From positions 12,299,448-12,363,447 of the forward strand of contig NC_088108.1 of NCBI RefSeq assembly GCF_036370855.1: a DNA stretch of 64,000 nt. The letters are read 5' to 3'. The stretch is from Dromaius novaehollandiae. Taxonomy: Eukaryota; Chordata; Aves; Casuariiformes; Dromaiidae. Below, one piece after another: positions 1 through 12,870 of the stretch. The notes under the pieces are model-generated. The model worked only from the letters and a program-made list of their open reading frames with translations, had not been told where the DNA came from and searched no databases. Position 1 is the first letter of the stretch; each line of letters opens with the position of its first letter. The position numbers and the translations under genes were made by a program.

Positions 1-3000
1 TTTTTTAATTTTTTTTATTTGAAAGAAATATTTTAGAGAATAGGTCTCTGAAAGCAGGGTTTATAAATAGGAAGTCCATACTGCAGCTTGCTGGCAGTCT
101 CCAAATGTATTCATTTCAAAGTGACATTGTGGCCAAACAGGCAAATGTTAGTGTGTTATCAGAAACTATTACTGTGATTTTGATTTGGTAACTAATTACC
201 AAGGGGGATCAAGCAGGAAGCAACTGTATAGCCTTGAGCTCCATACTTTTATTTTTAAAAGTATTTGTAATTGGTTTGGAGAAGATGAAGGGTTTAATGA
301 ATAGACTAAGAGACCATCTATGTTTTCCATATTAAAAATTTTTTTTGATCTAGTACTGGAAGCCCCTGAGGAGAATTAGTCACTGCTGAATAAACCAGCT
401 TGCAAAGTTAGACTGAAATGTTTTGATCAAGTCTGTAACTTCAGCCTTTCCTTTTCAACAGACAATAATACCTTAGAAGTTGTCTTAATGCTTCTGCCAT
501 CTTATTGCTGCCAAGATTTTGTAAATATCAGCTACTTTAAACCATACCAGAAAACTTGTCTGTCCATCAGTATTTTCAGATTTGATGTCAAAATATGCTT
601 AAAACCATTTACTTTAGGTAAACTTGTTCACAAAATCCTACATATATATTTTTAGTGGCAATCAGTTTAGTATTTTACTTGTAATACAAGTTATACAGTG
701 TATTAAATATGAATCTCTAACTTGCCTTTAAGTCAGAGTTTATTTTCCAGAACACAGTGCTTTTCAGGGTTGTAGCTTAAGAAATCCCTGTATTCTTGAA
801 TTTTCATGTGTTCACTGTTATGGAGGTCTTCCTTACAGGCTGGAACCTCCAAGCCAACTTCAGTAAATCTTCACTGAAGAAAAAGTAGCAACTCTCAATC
901 CACTGCTTTATTAGGAGAAATAGGTCTTGAAATGTAGTCTGTGGGTTGTCAGGTCATGTTAAAGTGGTCCGAGTGACGCCTGAAGGAGCCTGGGAAGCTA
1001 GTTTTCTTTCTGGTTGCTATACTGTGATCGCTCACTCGCCGTATGACTTGTGGCTCTGAGATGTAGGTTCCCCGCCTCCTGACAATGATCCTGAGGAGTG
1101 CTAGACTCACTAGACCCACCCCTGAACACATAGTAAGCCCTAGTAGTCTGTGGATACAGTTTACCAGACAAATATTGGGACATGGAGGGAAAAAAGGCTT
1201 GGGTGTATCTGTTTTAGGATAGAATATAACTGACTGTTCCGTTGGTAGCGTTGCCCAAGGTGGAGAGCAGGTAGGAGTAAACTAATGACTTTGCAACGAG
1301 GTTCTGCCCTTTTCCTCACCTGACATTTTGCCCATCTGTCAAACCAAATGGATCTCAGATTTTTGCCTCTATTGGACTGTAAGGTAGGCTTCTGAGCCTA
1401 CAGCGGCACTGCATCTCCTGTGCGTTGCCTCCCTGTACTCACTGCCTTTGTTAAAAATGTAACTGACTTCAAGCAAACACTGGAAACAGTATTTTGTTCA
1501 GTCATCTTAAACGCATAAGTGGCACTAATCTTTCAAATCATACAGTTTTGAAGGATGGTTCTTTTCTGCAAATTTGGGCTCTGTATGAAGGAAGTGTGTT
1601 GTTTTGGCTTTTCCTGTTCCCCTTGCCATTATTCGTAGAGATTTTGCTTCCTGCGGTTCAAGTCGGGATGACTTCTTCCCAGCACTGCTGTTCTTTCTGC
1701 AGACAGTCTTGGTGCTATTTAAATCTGAAAACTTAAATCACAGTTCATGAGATGGACCAAATAGCCACTGTATTCTGACCAGTGATGCTTTATGTAAAAT
1801 CATGTAAGCTATAAGTAGACTGCGTGTGTCATTTTTGCACTGTACGCAAATATGGGCTTCACCCTTTGCAAATGAATATACTTCCTGGTGTGAGTGTTAC
1901 ACCCCTGATAAATGAATAGTGATAAATAACAAATACAAAGAGCCCAACCTGGCCTGTCTTTTTCTGCTCCTAAGTGACCACCTTTCCGGCAGCCATTTCA
2001 TTAGCTTAAACTTAAACTATCAGGGGTTCCGTTAAACTTTATTGATGATCCTTCTCACTTGTTTGAGCCATTTGGAAGGTCAGGAGCAAAGGAGGAAAAA
2101 CAGAATGGGTTTTCAATATACACAGCTGGAATTTGGTACAAATTTACCTGTTGTGACACAATCAACTTTCTAGATAAATAATTATCTTAGCCCTGCTTCA
2201 TAGATTTTTTTTTTTTTTAACCCTCTTCTTCAAGACCTAATTGCACCTGAGAGAGAGCAGAAAACTTACATAGGCCAGTTGACTTCAGAGGAAGGGAAGT
2301 AGGATTTGTGGGTTTTATGCCATATTTATGAGGGGGTTGTTTGGATTTTTTGTGTGATTTTTTTTTGTTGTTTTTTGTTTTTTTTGCTTTTGAGTCCCTT
2401 TATTTCACCATTGTTGCTTTTGTTTCTCCTTCCATTTTTCTTCTCCTTAAGGCAGAGTTGATGGTACAGATGGGCTGTAGGACCTGGGAACTCCAGACGT
2501 TAGCTCTGAGTTTGTTTCTGGGGAACTGCCAGATGTTTATGAGTGGTGAAATGATTAGCCTGCTGACTGTCATTTGTTAGCTTAAGCTTTATTCCCTACT
2601 CACCCAGGGATATTCAGTGTTAAGAGGCAGGATACCTTAGGTTCACATCCTTCTGAGAACGCAAGTGAGGAAGAGTTATGCAGGGAGGAAAGGTGAGGCT
2701 GTGAGGACAGTATGGTCTGGGTCTGCGTGACAGCTGCCTCTAATTTGCCTTAACGTCCTGGAGTTTGCATATTTCTCCAGGTTGTTCCCTGGAATCAGGG
2801 AGGTTAGTGTTATACTTTCTTGTTACTTGTCCAACTTGCAATTAAAATGAGTGTTTTCCCATGTCATGTGGTCTGCCAAGCGTGAGTGTGTGCCTGGTTT
2901 TAACTGAGGCGTAGCCAGGGCTGCTGTGCATCGGTGCTGGTGCTGTTTGTCTCTCTTGTAAAGACCAGGAATCGGCAGTTGGCCTTCCATTTTTGTGCTG

Positions 3001-3268
3001 TTAAGGATGATCAACCCTTAATAAGGGCATTTTCAAACAGAAGAATGGAAGTATGATGGAGGTTCATACTTAAATATATGGTATGCATTTAATCAAAAAT
3101 CTTCTAGCGTTGCTGTTTATATGGATACAAGGACTATCTTGTATAACAGTATAAAATATATAGTTTTTTAGTTAGCATCTGTTTGGTAAGTGTGCATCTG
3201 AGTATTCATAAAGCTTTTTATCTGAGGTGAAAATGCAGTCATTACAGCGAGAAAAAAAGTAATTGTCT

Positions 3269-3269
<1 letters not shown>

Positions 3270-3303
<34 letters not shown>
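3270..3303. repeat. Poly(T) tract, 34 bases
   Basis: An uninterrupted run of 34 T. This is the longest homopolymer in the window. No retrogene-like sequence or target-site duplication was seen beside it, so I treat it as a simple repeat rather than the tail of a retrocopy. Confidence 0.95.
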
Positions 3304-3305
<2 letters not shown>

Positions 3306-5670
3306 CATCCTCCTAGCATGAAGCTAATATTTTAAAGTGAAAACAACGTGATGGAACCGTGTGGCTGATAGTCTCTTGTTCGAGTTACATTTTTGTGATG
3401 AGCTAGTTGAATGTGTTTTGCTGGCACAGTTTGTAATGACATGGGGGAAAAAACGTAAACATTTATAAAATGTTTGGTTTTTTTTAATCGGCTACAGATA
3501 GCTTTGGTCTTAATGCGTGCATTTTGGTGGTCACAGTACTACAATTCAGTACTTTTTTTGTTTGTTTCTATAGTGTCCTTAATACTTGCTGAATTATCTA
3601 CAGAGTCATAAGCTAAAGAGAAAAGGGATGACTGAGACAAGATTTTAAGTGAGGAAGCATCTCAGAAGGGGTGGTAGGAAAGGGTTTCTGTCAGTGCTAG
3701 ATGATGAAGTGAAAAGAAAGCATCAGGGACAAGACGGTGAGCAGTGGCACAACCAGAAATGACACTTAAAGGTGTCTCATGGAGGGATCTGCCTTGAGCA
3801 CTAGTGCAGTTCATTCTTTCGTTTGAAATCGGGAAGAAAATTAACATGAGGAAATTTAGTGGGGGGTGGGTAGTTATTGCAGAATATAAATGCAGAGGTC
3901 AAGTTCCTGCTTTCTGGGATGAGACAGAGATGAGACTTTCTTGACTAAGTCAAAATTGTTTGGATGCTCAGAATTTTGAAGGTTTAAGAAAATATAATAG
4001 GTTTTTTTTAATGTGTGTTTTGTGTGTGCGTTTGGTGTTTTCTCCCCCTTCCTGCTTTGTCCTACAGATGGGGGAAGGATTATGCTGACTCTTGGTTAAA
4101 GGAAACAACATCCTAGAGGATGAGGGTCAAAGATGAGGGAAGAACAAGATCTGTGATAAATAAAAGCAAAACTTGGAACTGAGAAGAATGGGATTGGCAT
4201 GGCAGGTAGACAGTGAAGGATGTTTTTCCCAGGGGAATGACTTTGGGAGAAGCATCTTGTAATGATCTAAAGCATTAGCAAAAGTTTCAGGGTAGTCAGC
4301 AGCCAACAAGACAGGCAAATGAGAGTGAGCAAAGTGAACTGAGAGACAGATTGGTGCAATATGCAAATGACAGAGTTATATTCAAAGTTAAGGTTAGCAA
4401 CAGAAAGCCCTGAGGGAAAAGATAGCCTTGAGCTTTGAGATGCTGCATTTCTGAAAAAAATGTGGGAAAGCTGTAAATAAGGGAGGCTTAAAAGTGAAGA
4501 AAAGTCTAGCTAGACTGCTTTCAAGAAAGAAGGGCTGATAGCTGATCTGTAGAGGGCTGAGAAAGGTGTCAGATGTCAGATTCAGAACCTGCAGAAGGAG
4601 AATCCAAATGCTGTATTTAAGTTAAGAACAAACAAACCAAACCCAATAGCTTATGTGCAGCTTCCCCATTTCCCTATAATTTCCATCTAGTATGTAGAGT
4701 GGAGAGAAATGCATATTTCTTTTTAAGTTCAGAAATCAAATGTGCTTAAAGGGATTGTGCTCATCTGGTTAGATCATGGGATAGTTTGGGCAAAACTGTC
4801 ATGAGATTGCTTCTGTTTCCTTCAAAATAGTGGAGAAAATTCCTTAAACAGTTTTTTTCAATGTGGTGAGGTGGCCTTTTAGAAGACAAAACTTTTTTTT
4901 TCCCTTCCATTGGTCGTTCTAGCTGTCTTTTGTCTAGGAGTTTGAACTCTTCACTTCGAAGAGCTTTGATTTTTATAGAAACCACTCATGAAGGCTTTTA
5001 AAAAAAGCTCTGAGCTACCCCTGCATACATTATACTGTGCATCATTTTTGTTCATCTATGCCTGTTGCAGACTTATTAGTGCGTTATAGAGGACTAAGCA
5101 TTATCTGTCTTTCCTCTAAAATTACCTTTAATTATTTCTTAACTCTTTTTGTAGTAGGTGTAAACACTTGTGAATCCTATCTGATATTCTATCTCTGATA
5201 GGGTCTGCATTGAGGAGATTTTGCATTGACAACCTATATGCATTTATAAATACAATCAATTTCAGGATGTTTGAAGGAAATTAAGGTATATATATATATA
5301 AATAAAAATCAATTGCTCATGTCAGAAAATTTGGATAAAGCCAAGTTAATCCAGAACTCTTTGATATACCTAAATCTGTAATGGAAATTTTTATCAAACC
5401 AGAGGTAATTATAAAACGGAATTCAGCTAATGCTGATAGCAACTCATTTGCTGCTAAATCATTATGAAGATCCTTCTGAATTTTTAGAGCTCTAAACCTT
5501 TACTACGGATTAGCAATTGCCCAAGTGAATTTTTACATTTGTGTTTGGTATGATTATATCTGGAGTAAGGCAAGGCTACTGAAGCATAAAAAGCTATTGA
5601 AGTATAAACTTGTGGGAGTCACCCTACTGAAGAGGAATTAGCTTGCGAAACATTTGACTTGTGCTGAACA

Positions 5671-5703
5671 GCACTTCTGAAGTACTTCTGTTACTTCTGA
5701 AGC
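5671..5703. repeat. Short repeat of ACTTCTG units
   Basis: Three copies of ACTTCTG lie within about 33 bases, two of them continuing as ACTTCTGAAG, so the stretch is partly self-complementary. It looks like local slippage or duplication. No function is apparent. Confidence 0.6.
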
Positions 5704-6263
5704 AGTTTTATCTGTTTGACTTGGAAAAGGTTCAGGGGAAACTCAGTGCAGTGGCCAAATTCTCTTCTGTTTTATCTAGTGTGGAAGAAATGGTTATCTG
5801 AAGTTTAGGCAGTGGATACTGACTCATTAGTCTGATTAAATTTGTGGATCAATTATAGGCTTCCTGTGCTGCTGTAGCAAGTCACTGAACTGATAGTTCC
5901 CTTCAGCTTGTCATGGGTGTAACGCTGCTGGGAGGCACGGCGAGGATGGAATACGCCGCTCATTGGCGAGGTGCACTGATTCTGCAGTGTGAGGGCAGTA
6001 CCATCACGTAAATGAGCTGTCAGAAATTTGATTTCTATTTTTCTGAAAACAAACTCTTATTTTCAGAATTTATACACATTCGCCAGCTAATGGATAGATG
6101 AAATAATTTGACAGTCGGTAGGTAGCTGAGTTGGCATAAACTAAAATCGGTTAGTTTGTGTATCCCTTAAAAATGTGTGTGTTTTCACTCAAGAAATGTA
6201 AATCACACTATGTGTGAATTCAGCCTGTGTAGTATGTGAACTTCTAATATACTGAGAATATAT

Positions 6264-6283
6264 ATTAGAATATATATTCTAAT
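6264..6283. repeat. 20-bp perfect AT palindrome
   Basis: The 20 bases from 6264 to 6283 equal their own reverse complement (ATTAGAATATATATTCTAAT). The sequence just to the left (CTTCTAATATA) partly repeats the arms, giving nested inverted repeats. AT-rich palindromes like this can extrude as cruciforms or simply reflect microsatellite evolution. Confidence 0.85.
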
Positions 6284-7069
6284 GAAGAATGCACTGGGAT
6301 ATTTCATGGCTTTTATTTTCTTGCTTTAAGCAGTAGTATTGATGTATTCTGACCATCCAAAGTAGCATGAGAGAGTGACAAATTCACTGTGTATGACGGG
6401 AAAAAATACATGGAAGCCAGCTTGATTTTAAAAGTTTATGATCACATAATACCAGCAAAATATTCTACCTATTCCACATGCATTCTGTACGTTTCACCTG
6501 ACTCTGCCATTTGGCAACACAAGGCTCAAAAATTTGTCTGGACCTGGTATTATTAAAATCCATTACTTCTAATGTCCTTTTGTATTTAGCATTTTTTTGA
6601 ATGTTCTCCATCATTAAAATAAACCCCCTCTCTTAGAGTTGCATCACAGTTGTTGGGCAGCTAGAAAAGCTGGAGGGGGCAGTCACATTTCTATAGATGG
6701 GGATATATTTTTTTAACATATTGCCAGCATTAACTTGTGACTTCCAGGGATGTAACTGTGTGAACTTGATGAGCAAAGGATTGCAGAGGAATGCAAGACA
6801 ACTTATACCATTTTTTTTCTTGTTACCATTTGTATATGAAAAATATTCTTTGTTCTGCTACTTATTTCTTTCTTCATTTTCTGTAAGAATATGTGGTCAT
6901 ATTTTTGAAGACTGTTTTCTTTTTCAGTTTGAAAGGTCTATAGCTAAAAGTTTAGACAAAACTTCCTAGTTTTAGATTGTGATGCGTTTCTTGGCAAGAA
7001 TCATTGGTAGCTTTATGTCTCAACAAAAACTCGCTTGTAGTTTTGTAGGGCATGTTTATGATGAAATTA

Positions 7070-7092
7070 TATCCTAAATACTTATTAGGATA
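7070..7092. repeat. 8-bp inverted repeat followed by a partial direct copy
   Basis: TATCCTAA at 7070-7077 pairs perfectly with TTAGGATA at 7085-7092 across a 7-base loop. A similar string, TATCCTAATTACTTATT, follows within 30 bases, so the left arm and loop are partly duplicated. No function is inferred. Confidence 0.6.
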
Positions 7093-10000
7093 GTACAGAA
7101 CAATATCCTAATTACTTATTCATGAGGTATCTTGAAATACTTTCAACTGTGGTAAATATTCTCTTATCAGTGACTTGAATTCATTCATGCATCTGTAAGA
7201 TATGTAATGTGTGCTATAATGTTTAAATAATATTAGTCCATGGATTCATATTTCAGGTAAAGATTATGGTTAATTTTCATAATGCTTAAGAGTATTGGAC
7301 TTGGCATTAGGTGCTAGATGAAATTTGGGTAAGGTTCTGCAGGATATTCGGTCTCCTCAATGTGATACGTAACTTGTTTAATCAAAACTCTTGTTTACTT
7401 AAGTGTGACTCTTGTTTCCTGGCAAGTATTTAAAGCACTGGTCTTTAAGCCTAAGAAGTATCCAATGATTCTGAGGCCCAAAGCAGTGGGCGCAGGTATG
7501 GCATGTACACTGCATGGATACATTCCTGTAAAGGGAAGACACTTTCTCTTGCATAGAAGATATTACAGACAACAGGTTTGACGTCTGCTGCTCTACTCTT
7601 CCAACACAAGGCAGAATAAGTCACACCTTAGTAGCTGTTTCTGGCACATTTGTCTAATGTGTTCTTTTCTTTCTCTCTTTTTAATATTTAGCAGTGTTGA
7701 AGTCATCTAAAAACGCTTAAAAGCTCTGATAAATCACGAGTGCCAACCGCAGCTAGGTATCGGATGGATAGAGGATTTAAAACAAAACAAAAAAGCTTCC
7801 CTAAGGCATTCACAGCTCAATGTGAAAAACAGAGCAGGAAAAGTAGCAGAAGAGAAAGCATTATTTGACTACAGACCGTATAAAGGTACTGATCACTATG
7901 CACGCTTCAGAGATTTCTGGTTGCTTTTTTATTATGGTGGGTGGTAATCAGCCATAGAATCTCCTCCTTTGCCATAAATGGCTTTAGGGGAAACACCAGC
8001 TTTAACGGCAGAGCAAGACGAAGACAATGGGAAGTGGCTTAAGGGACCTTCCCTCCCTTCCTCCCTCCGATGTGGAAGTGTTGAGTTACAACCTGTAAAC
8101 GTATGTCCTTTCAGTCCAGAATTGGACTTAATTTTCAGTGTGGGACCATGTGAGTACCACAGTGGGATGGAGGTGGATGGCAAAGTTTTAAAGCCAACTG
8201 AGCATGTTTTAGCTTCTAAAATTTATTGGAAAGCATGGAAGTAGCTCAGTACTTGGTACCTTAATAGTGCTGGCTTCAATGAGACAGGTACCATGCAGTC
8301 TTTGAGACAGATGGGTTCCATGTGCTTACTTAGTACTTGGAAACATTATTATAATTTGATATCATTGATACTAAGCCTTGATTTATCAAGTAATTCTACC
8401 AGTATCTAATAACAGCAAAGTAGAATCCATATTGCAGTTGTGATCGATCATTCTCAATGCAGTAATTGAAACTTACTAAAAAAAAAAAAAATTGTATCAA
8501 CGGGTATTAATTTGTGACTAAAAGAAGTGATTTTCGTGTGAGATTTATAGTACTAAGGACTAAACTCTTAATATCATATACATTATCTTGTCACTGTGTG
8601 CCATGGAAGACAATACTAAGACAGCAGTAAGATAGCAAATGTATCTGGTTATGAGCCTGGACTAAGACTGAGTCAGCATTGTAGAGGGAAAAATCTTTGT
8701 TATATAATATTAAAATTAATACTAAAAGTATTTTTAGAAAAGCGTGCTGAAAGCTTAGAATTCGGAGTTACACTAGCAACAGTGTCTCCATTAAAAATGC
8801 CTCTCATTGAGTTATACAGGCCTGATAAACACTTGGTTTTAGTGTGTGGCCAGGCTATTGCAGCTTTCGGGAATAATCTTTTCTGTACTTTCTCACTGGT
8901 ATACAGTGTGGCCTTCTGTACATCAAGAATTGTTCACGTTCTTAAAATGCTAATCTGGAAAGTGATACCACTGCCATATTTATGTTATGTAGAAAAATTT
9001 AGTAGTTCATTGTTAGACAGACCCTTGTGATTATCCGAGCATACGTAACTCTACAGTTCTGTTAGGCTCAGTGTTACATGAGCTGTCCCCTGGACTGACT
9101 TGCCCATGACTGTCAGCTGCTTTGGTCCTTATCTGCGCACATAGGATAAGAATTCAAGCAGCACTTCAGAAACACCAGAATAGTGTTTGTTTATAGTCAT
9201 ACTCACACTTTTTCTTTCTACTGACAAGGATGTTCTCAACTCCTTCCAAGGGAAACTTAGATTTTTCAGTAAAAATAGAAGCCTTGTGCTATGAAAATAT
9301 AGCACAGTGAGGCAAGAGATTTCTTGGCGTTAACAGCAAAGTGATGGAAAGTCTTTGAATTTTTTAGAGTGGTTGCACAATATTTACTTAGCAACTGGAA
9401 TTAAGGAAAAAAGTTGCAATGAAAGACCTTTTATTTGATACCAGGTCAGAGAGTTGCAGGGAGGAAGCTTTTAATATTCTTTCTAAAGTACTGAAGCATG
9501 GCACTCTTATATGAATATGAGCAGAAGAATAGAAAGTGTGTTAGGGTGGATTAACTGTGCTTATTTCTTCCCAGTCCATGAGCTCAGGCAGGAGAAGGTA
9601 GCTAGATGCTTGATTTAAAAACAGCTCAACTTGTAACCTTGTGGTGGTTGTGTTGTACACACATATGAAAGGCAATGTTTAATTTGGAAAGCAGATATAA
9701 AGACCACCCAGTAATGGATAAATCATTATGCTCTAATACAGGTTTTAATGAATGCATGCAGATTCAGCAAGATTTACCTTACCAACACAAACTGCCATGT
9801 AAGCTGTTAGTTTTCCTTCTGCAAAGATACTTTTCCTGCATTCTCATTTCTAACAAATCTTACACTGTTTGCACCTATGGTGTTTGATCTTCTGTCCATG
9901 CACCAGCTGTCAGGAAAACATCAAGCCCACAAATTACTGATTAGATGCATAGTACAAAGGACAAAAGCTGCTGCCATTTGGAAAGCTCAGCACTCTTTCC

Positions 10001-11800
10001 AAAGAGTTTTCACCATTTAAACAGTACCAGCTTTACTTTCACTAATGATATATTGTATAGCTTGTTTGGCAGTGCAGAGTGTATCATAAATACATTTTTT
10101 GTTCAGCTCTGAAGTCAGGTTAACAAATGTAATTACAGTTACTTGTCATCAAAGGTCATGTTTTTTTGATATAGGAAGAGATGCAATGCATTTTAAATAG
10201 ATCCCTGATGAAAATTCATATCAGCTGCCCATAAGAAGTAAAAGCGTGATCATACTGTCTCAAAGAAAGCTTTTCATCAGAGGTTAGAAATAATCTTTGG
10301 CATTGAAGAGACAGCAGTTTTTGCAAAGAAGCCAAGCAGACCACATTACCTTACAACCTGTGTGCCAGTTTGCTTGCTTTTTTTTGTCTGTCTCCCTATT
10401 ACTAGCTTCAGCTTTCAGGCAGCAGCATCTGTTTTCGGGGCGGGGTTTGGGGTGGGGGGAGAAGAGCACTGTGTCAGGAAATCCTTTGTAAGTATTGTGA
10501 TAGGTGATGCTTTTTTTTAATGCTGTGCAAACACAGTTTAGTCCCTATCAGACAGTGTTTCAAAATGGGGAGCCTGTAGCTCATCTCCCAAACCTATCAT
10601 TTGGCACTTGTATAAAAATGGTCTTTTTCTTTGGAGGCTTTGAGTACTCCACACTTCCTAGTGCAGGCATGTGGCTGTGAAACTCTTTGAAAAGCATTAT
10701 CTTTTCAGAAAAACATCATGGATCGCAGTGATTCTGGATTGTGCTCTCCTTCAATTGCTCTTGATGTGCTGTTTAGGTCTGATCCCTGGGTTTTGTTCAG
10801 GGGAGTCGGTGTACGTCCTTCTGTTGGCTCCAGCAAGTCAGAACCCAGATGTATGCCAGGAAGAAAGACTTGTCATGCCCTGTGGTGTACAGTTGCATAA
10901 ACAGAGGCAAATCCTGCAAAGTTTAAGAACTGTGTATGTTCTGAGTAGCCCCATTTATGGCTCATATGTGTGACTAGTCACCCAAATGGAGCTCCATGTT
11001 TAAGGCTTTCTTGCATCTGGATTGTTCACAGGTAGTTCAGATGTTTTTACAGTGTAGTGCATTACGTTATGCTGTGCGGCCATAACCTAACCTCAGTGGC
11101 ACTCTTTCATGTACAGAGGTGAGAAACTGTCCAAGTTCCTAGAAGATGGCACTCAGAGCCCTCAGTTTACGGTTTTATGTAGTTTTGTCTCAATATCCAA
11201 GACAGCATTTGTTCAATGGTAGCACTTGATTTCTAAATAGAGCATAAGTTTCAGTATTCTCAATAAAGCCCCCAGCAGGTGTTTTAACTAAAAATATATT
11301 TAGAAACAACAAGCCAGAAAAACTCCAAAATGGGATCATCTGTGTATATTCTTTTTCTTCTCTTAATGCCCTATAATATACCATAATATGCAGGTTGATA
11401 AGCAGAGGCTGGTTTGTCAACATGATTGTCACTGAACAAATGATCTCTCTTTGCTGGTGATGTTCTGATTGAACTGCAACCAGCTTCCCCCAGCAAATTG
11501 GACTGTCTAGTGATTCTGAAAGATGCGTTGTAGTATACAGTAGGAAGGCAGTTCCGGATATCTGGTTGCTAGTAGATGCTTGAAAGCAGAACGTAGCAAC
11601 AAAATCAAAGCACTTTGACATGGCTCTGAAAGGACAAGGCAGAGATCCTCCAGATGGTTAAATCCAGTGTTTACTGATAAAAGGGAAACTGAATGAAATC
11701 TAGTTTTCAGCAGAAGAATAAAGAAGTGTTTTAGGTACTTACATGATGAGTTTAGAACTTGGCTCTTATCCTTGACATTAGAGAAGAAAGTTGTTGGTTT

Positions 11801-11805
11801 CCTGT
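11801..11805. repeat. Target-site duplication, left (CCTGT)
   Basis: CCTGT directly precedes the LTR's first base and is repeated at 12866-12870 directly after its last base. A perfect 5-bp match at both exact LTR ends marks an intact retroviral integration site. Confidence 0.85.
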
Positions 11806-11896
11806 TGTCCCGATCCAATATCGGGGGGGTTTCGTTACAATCCCAAGGATGAGATTAAGACGCTAAAACCAGTCAAATATCGTACAACCTTTTAAC

Positions 11897-11902
11897 TTTA
11901 TT
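11897..11902 (-). terminator. LTR polyadenylation signal, copy 1
   Basis: TTTATT on the plus strand reads AATAAA on the minus strand, 92-97 bases from the LTR's 3' end. Position and hexamer fit the R/U5 polyadenylation signal of a retroviral LTR and set the element's orientation. The same signal is kept in copy 2 at 48876-48881. Confidence 0.7.
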
Positions 11903-12621
11903 TTCCACAAAGTGGGGAGAAAAGGTGGGGAAAGGCGAAGGGGAGATGAAGGGAAGAAGGGACCAAGGGTAAGGGGAAAGATAAAGTTGGAAAAGGAGAG
12001 AAGCTAGCTACCACCACTCCGAGTCCGATGATGTTCTGCCGACTCCGTTCGAATTACAGCTCAGGCTGGGTGCCTCCGAAGAGGGACCCTGAACAAAGAA
12101 ATCCCTGGGCAATTATACTTTCCAATCTAAGCTCTCCGCCCTTCACGCAGTAGTTTGGACCAATAGTAATATTTAGGTCTGGGGTCTCCTGCTCCTTATT
12201 GGGTCCCTAGGTAGGTTGTTTACCATTGTGGTTTCTGCTGACAGATGCGTTTTCATTCTTCGGGTCTTGCCCTTATCTCTCAAAGCCCTGACAATTTATT
12301 ACTTCCCCAGCAGTGACGGTAGGTGTTATTTCCCAAGGTCCAGACAAAGGGAATATGATCTGGACCCCAAGATAGCCCAGACCCCCCAGTCAGCATCGTT
12401 TCCGCAGCAAGAGGAGGCCCTGCTCCCCAGGGTCCCGGTGCCCAAGCAGGCCTCACTTCAATGCCTTGACATCCTTCCTCCCGGAGCGTGAAGCAAGGGA
12501 ATGCAAACTGCTGGTAACCCTCTTGTCTTTCCTGCCTGCACCAGCTCTGGGGCCCTTTCTCACTGAACTAGGGAGTGCGGCCTAAGGCTTCAGCAAATTT
12601 AGCTACTCATGCTAAGCAAGC

Positions 12622-12627
12622 TTTATA
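12622..12627 (-). promoter_or_regulatory. Candidate LTR TATA box, copy 1
   Basis: The minus strand reads TATAAA here, and a second TATAAA lies at 12651-12656. Both are about 210-245 bases from the LTR's 5' end, in the U3 portion. The inner one is kept in copy 2 (49719-49724), whereas the outer one has decayed there. A weaker TATAAT-like site lies nearer the R region around 12110, so the true start site is uncertain. Confidence 0.45.
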
Positions 12628-12762
12628 GAAGTTGTGCTAAGCAGCAGTAATTTATAGTCCAGGTCCCAAAGTCTCTGCCCGATCGTGGTCTGGTTCAGTG
12701 CAGGCTCGGTGTGTCCTGGGTGGTCGCAGGGAGACCATTTCAGGGGTCGCAGCAGCTCAGTC

Positions 12763-12781
12763 CTGTTCCCGCCGGGAACAG
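12763..12781. repeat. Perfect palindrome within the LTR U3
   Basis: CTGTTCCCGCCGGGAACAG has two 9-bp arms around one central base. Such symmetry suits a dimeric transcription-factor site in an LTR enhancer. The matching place in copy 2 (CTGTTTCCGCTGGGAACAG) has lost the perfect pairing. Confidence 0.7.
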
Positions 12782-12865
12782 ATGGCTTGTTTGGGGTTAT
12801 GGTTTGCTTGCACCTTATGTACCAAGAAATGTTCAAGGCAAAAGTTCACTCATCTGTCCGCCACA

Positions 12866-12870
12866 CCTGT
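12866..12870. repeat. Target-site duplication, right (CCTGT)
   Basis: This is the second copy of the CCTGT found at 11801-11805, directly after the LTR's terminal CCACA. Confidence 0.85.

Larger units (their letters stand above)
1..11800. other. AT-rich non-coding DNA
   Basis: I see no gene in this stretch. All six frames are broken by stops at the density expected of AT-rich DNA, and the longest frames (about 80-100 codons) resemble no protein family I know. It contains a 34-base T run, short AT palindromes and small local repeats, listed separately. No CpG-rich islet, tRNA or recent transposon was recognised. It may be intronic or intergenic. Confidence 0.75.
11806..12865 (-). mobile_element. 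Solo LTR of an endogenous retrovirus, copy 1
   Basis: This 1060-bp element begins TGTCCCGATC and ends CCGCCACA on the plus strand, so it has the TG...CA ends of a retroviral LTR. It is flanked by the 5-bp duplication CCTGT and is closely similar along most of its length to 48785-49962. The minus strand carries AATAAA about 90 bases before its 3' end and TATAAA motifs in the U3 portion, so transcription would run right to left. No gag, pol or env sequence or second LTR adjoins it, so it is a solo LTR, the usual product of recombination between the two LTRs of a provirus. TG...CA ends with a 5-bp duplication fit an ERVL-type or related element, but I cannot name the family. Reading frames inside it are shared with copy 2 by homology and are not evidence of coding. 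Confidence 0.9.

Noticed and set aside
11190..11621. 143-codon minus-strand open frame next to LTR copy 1
   Set aside because: It lies outside the LTR's target duplication and shows no retroviral or other protein likeness, so it is probably a chance frame.
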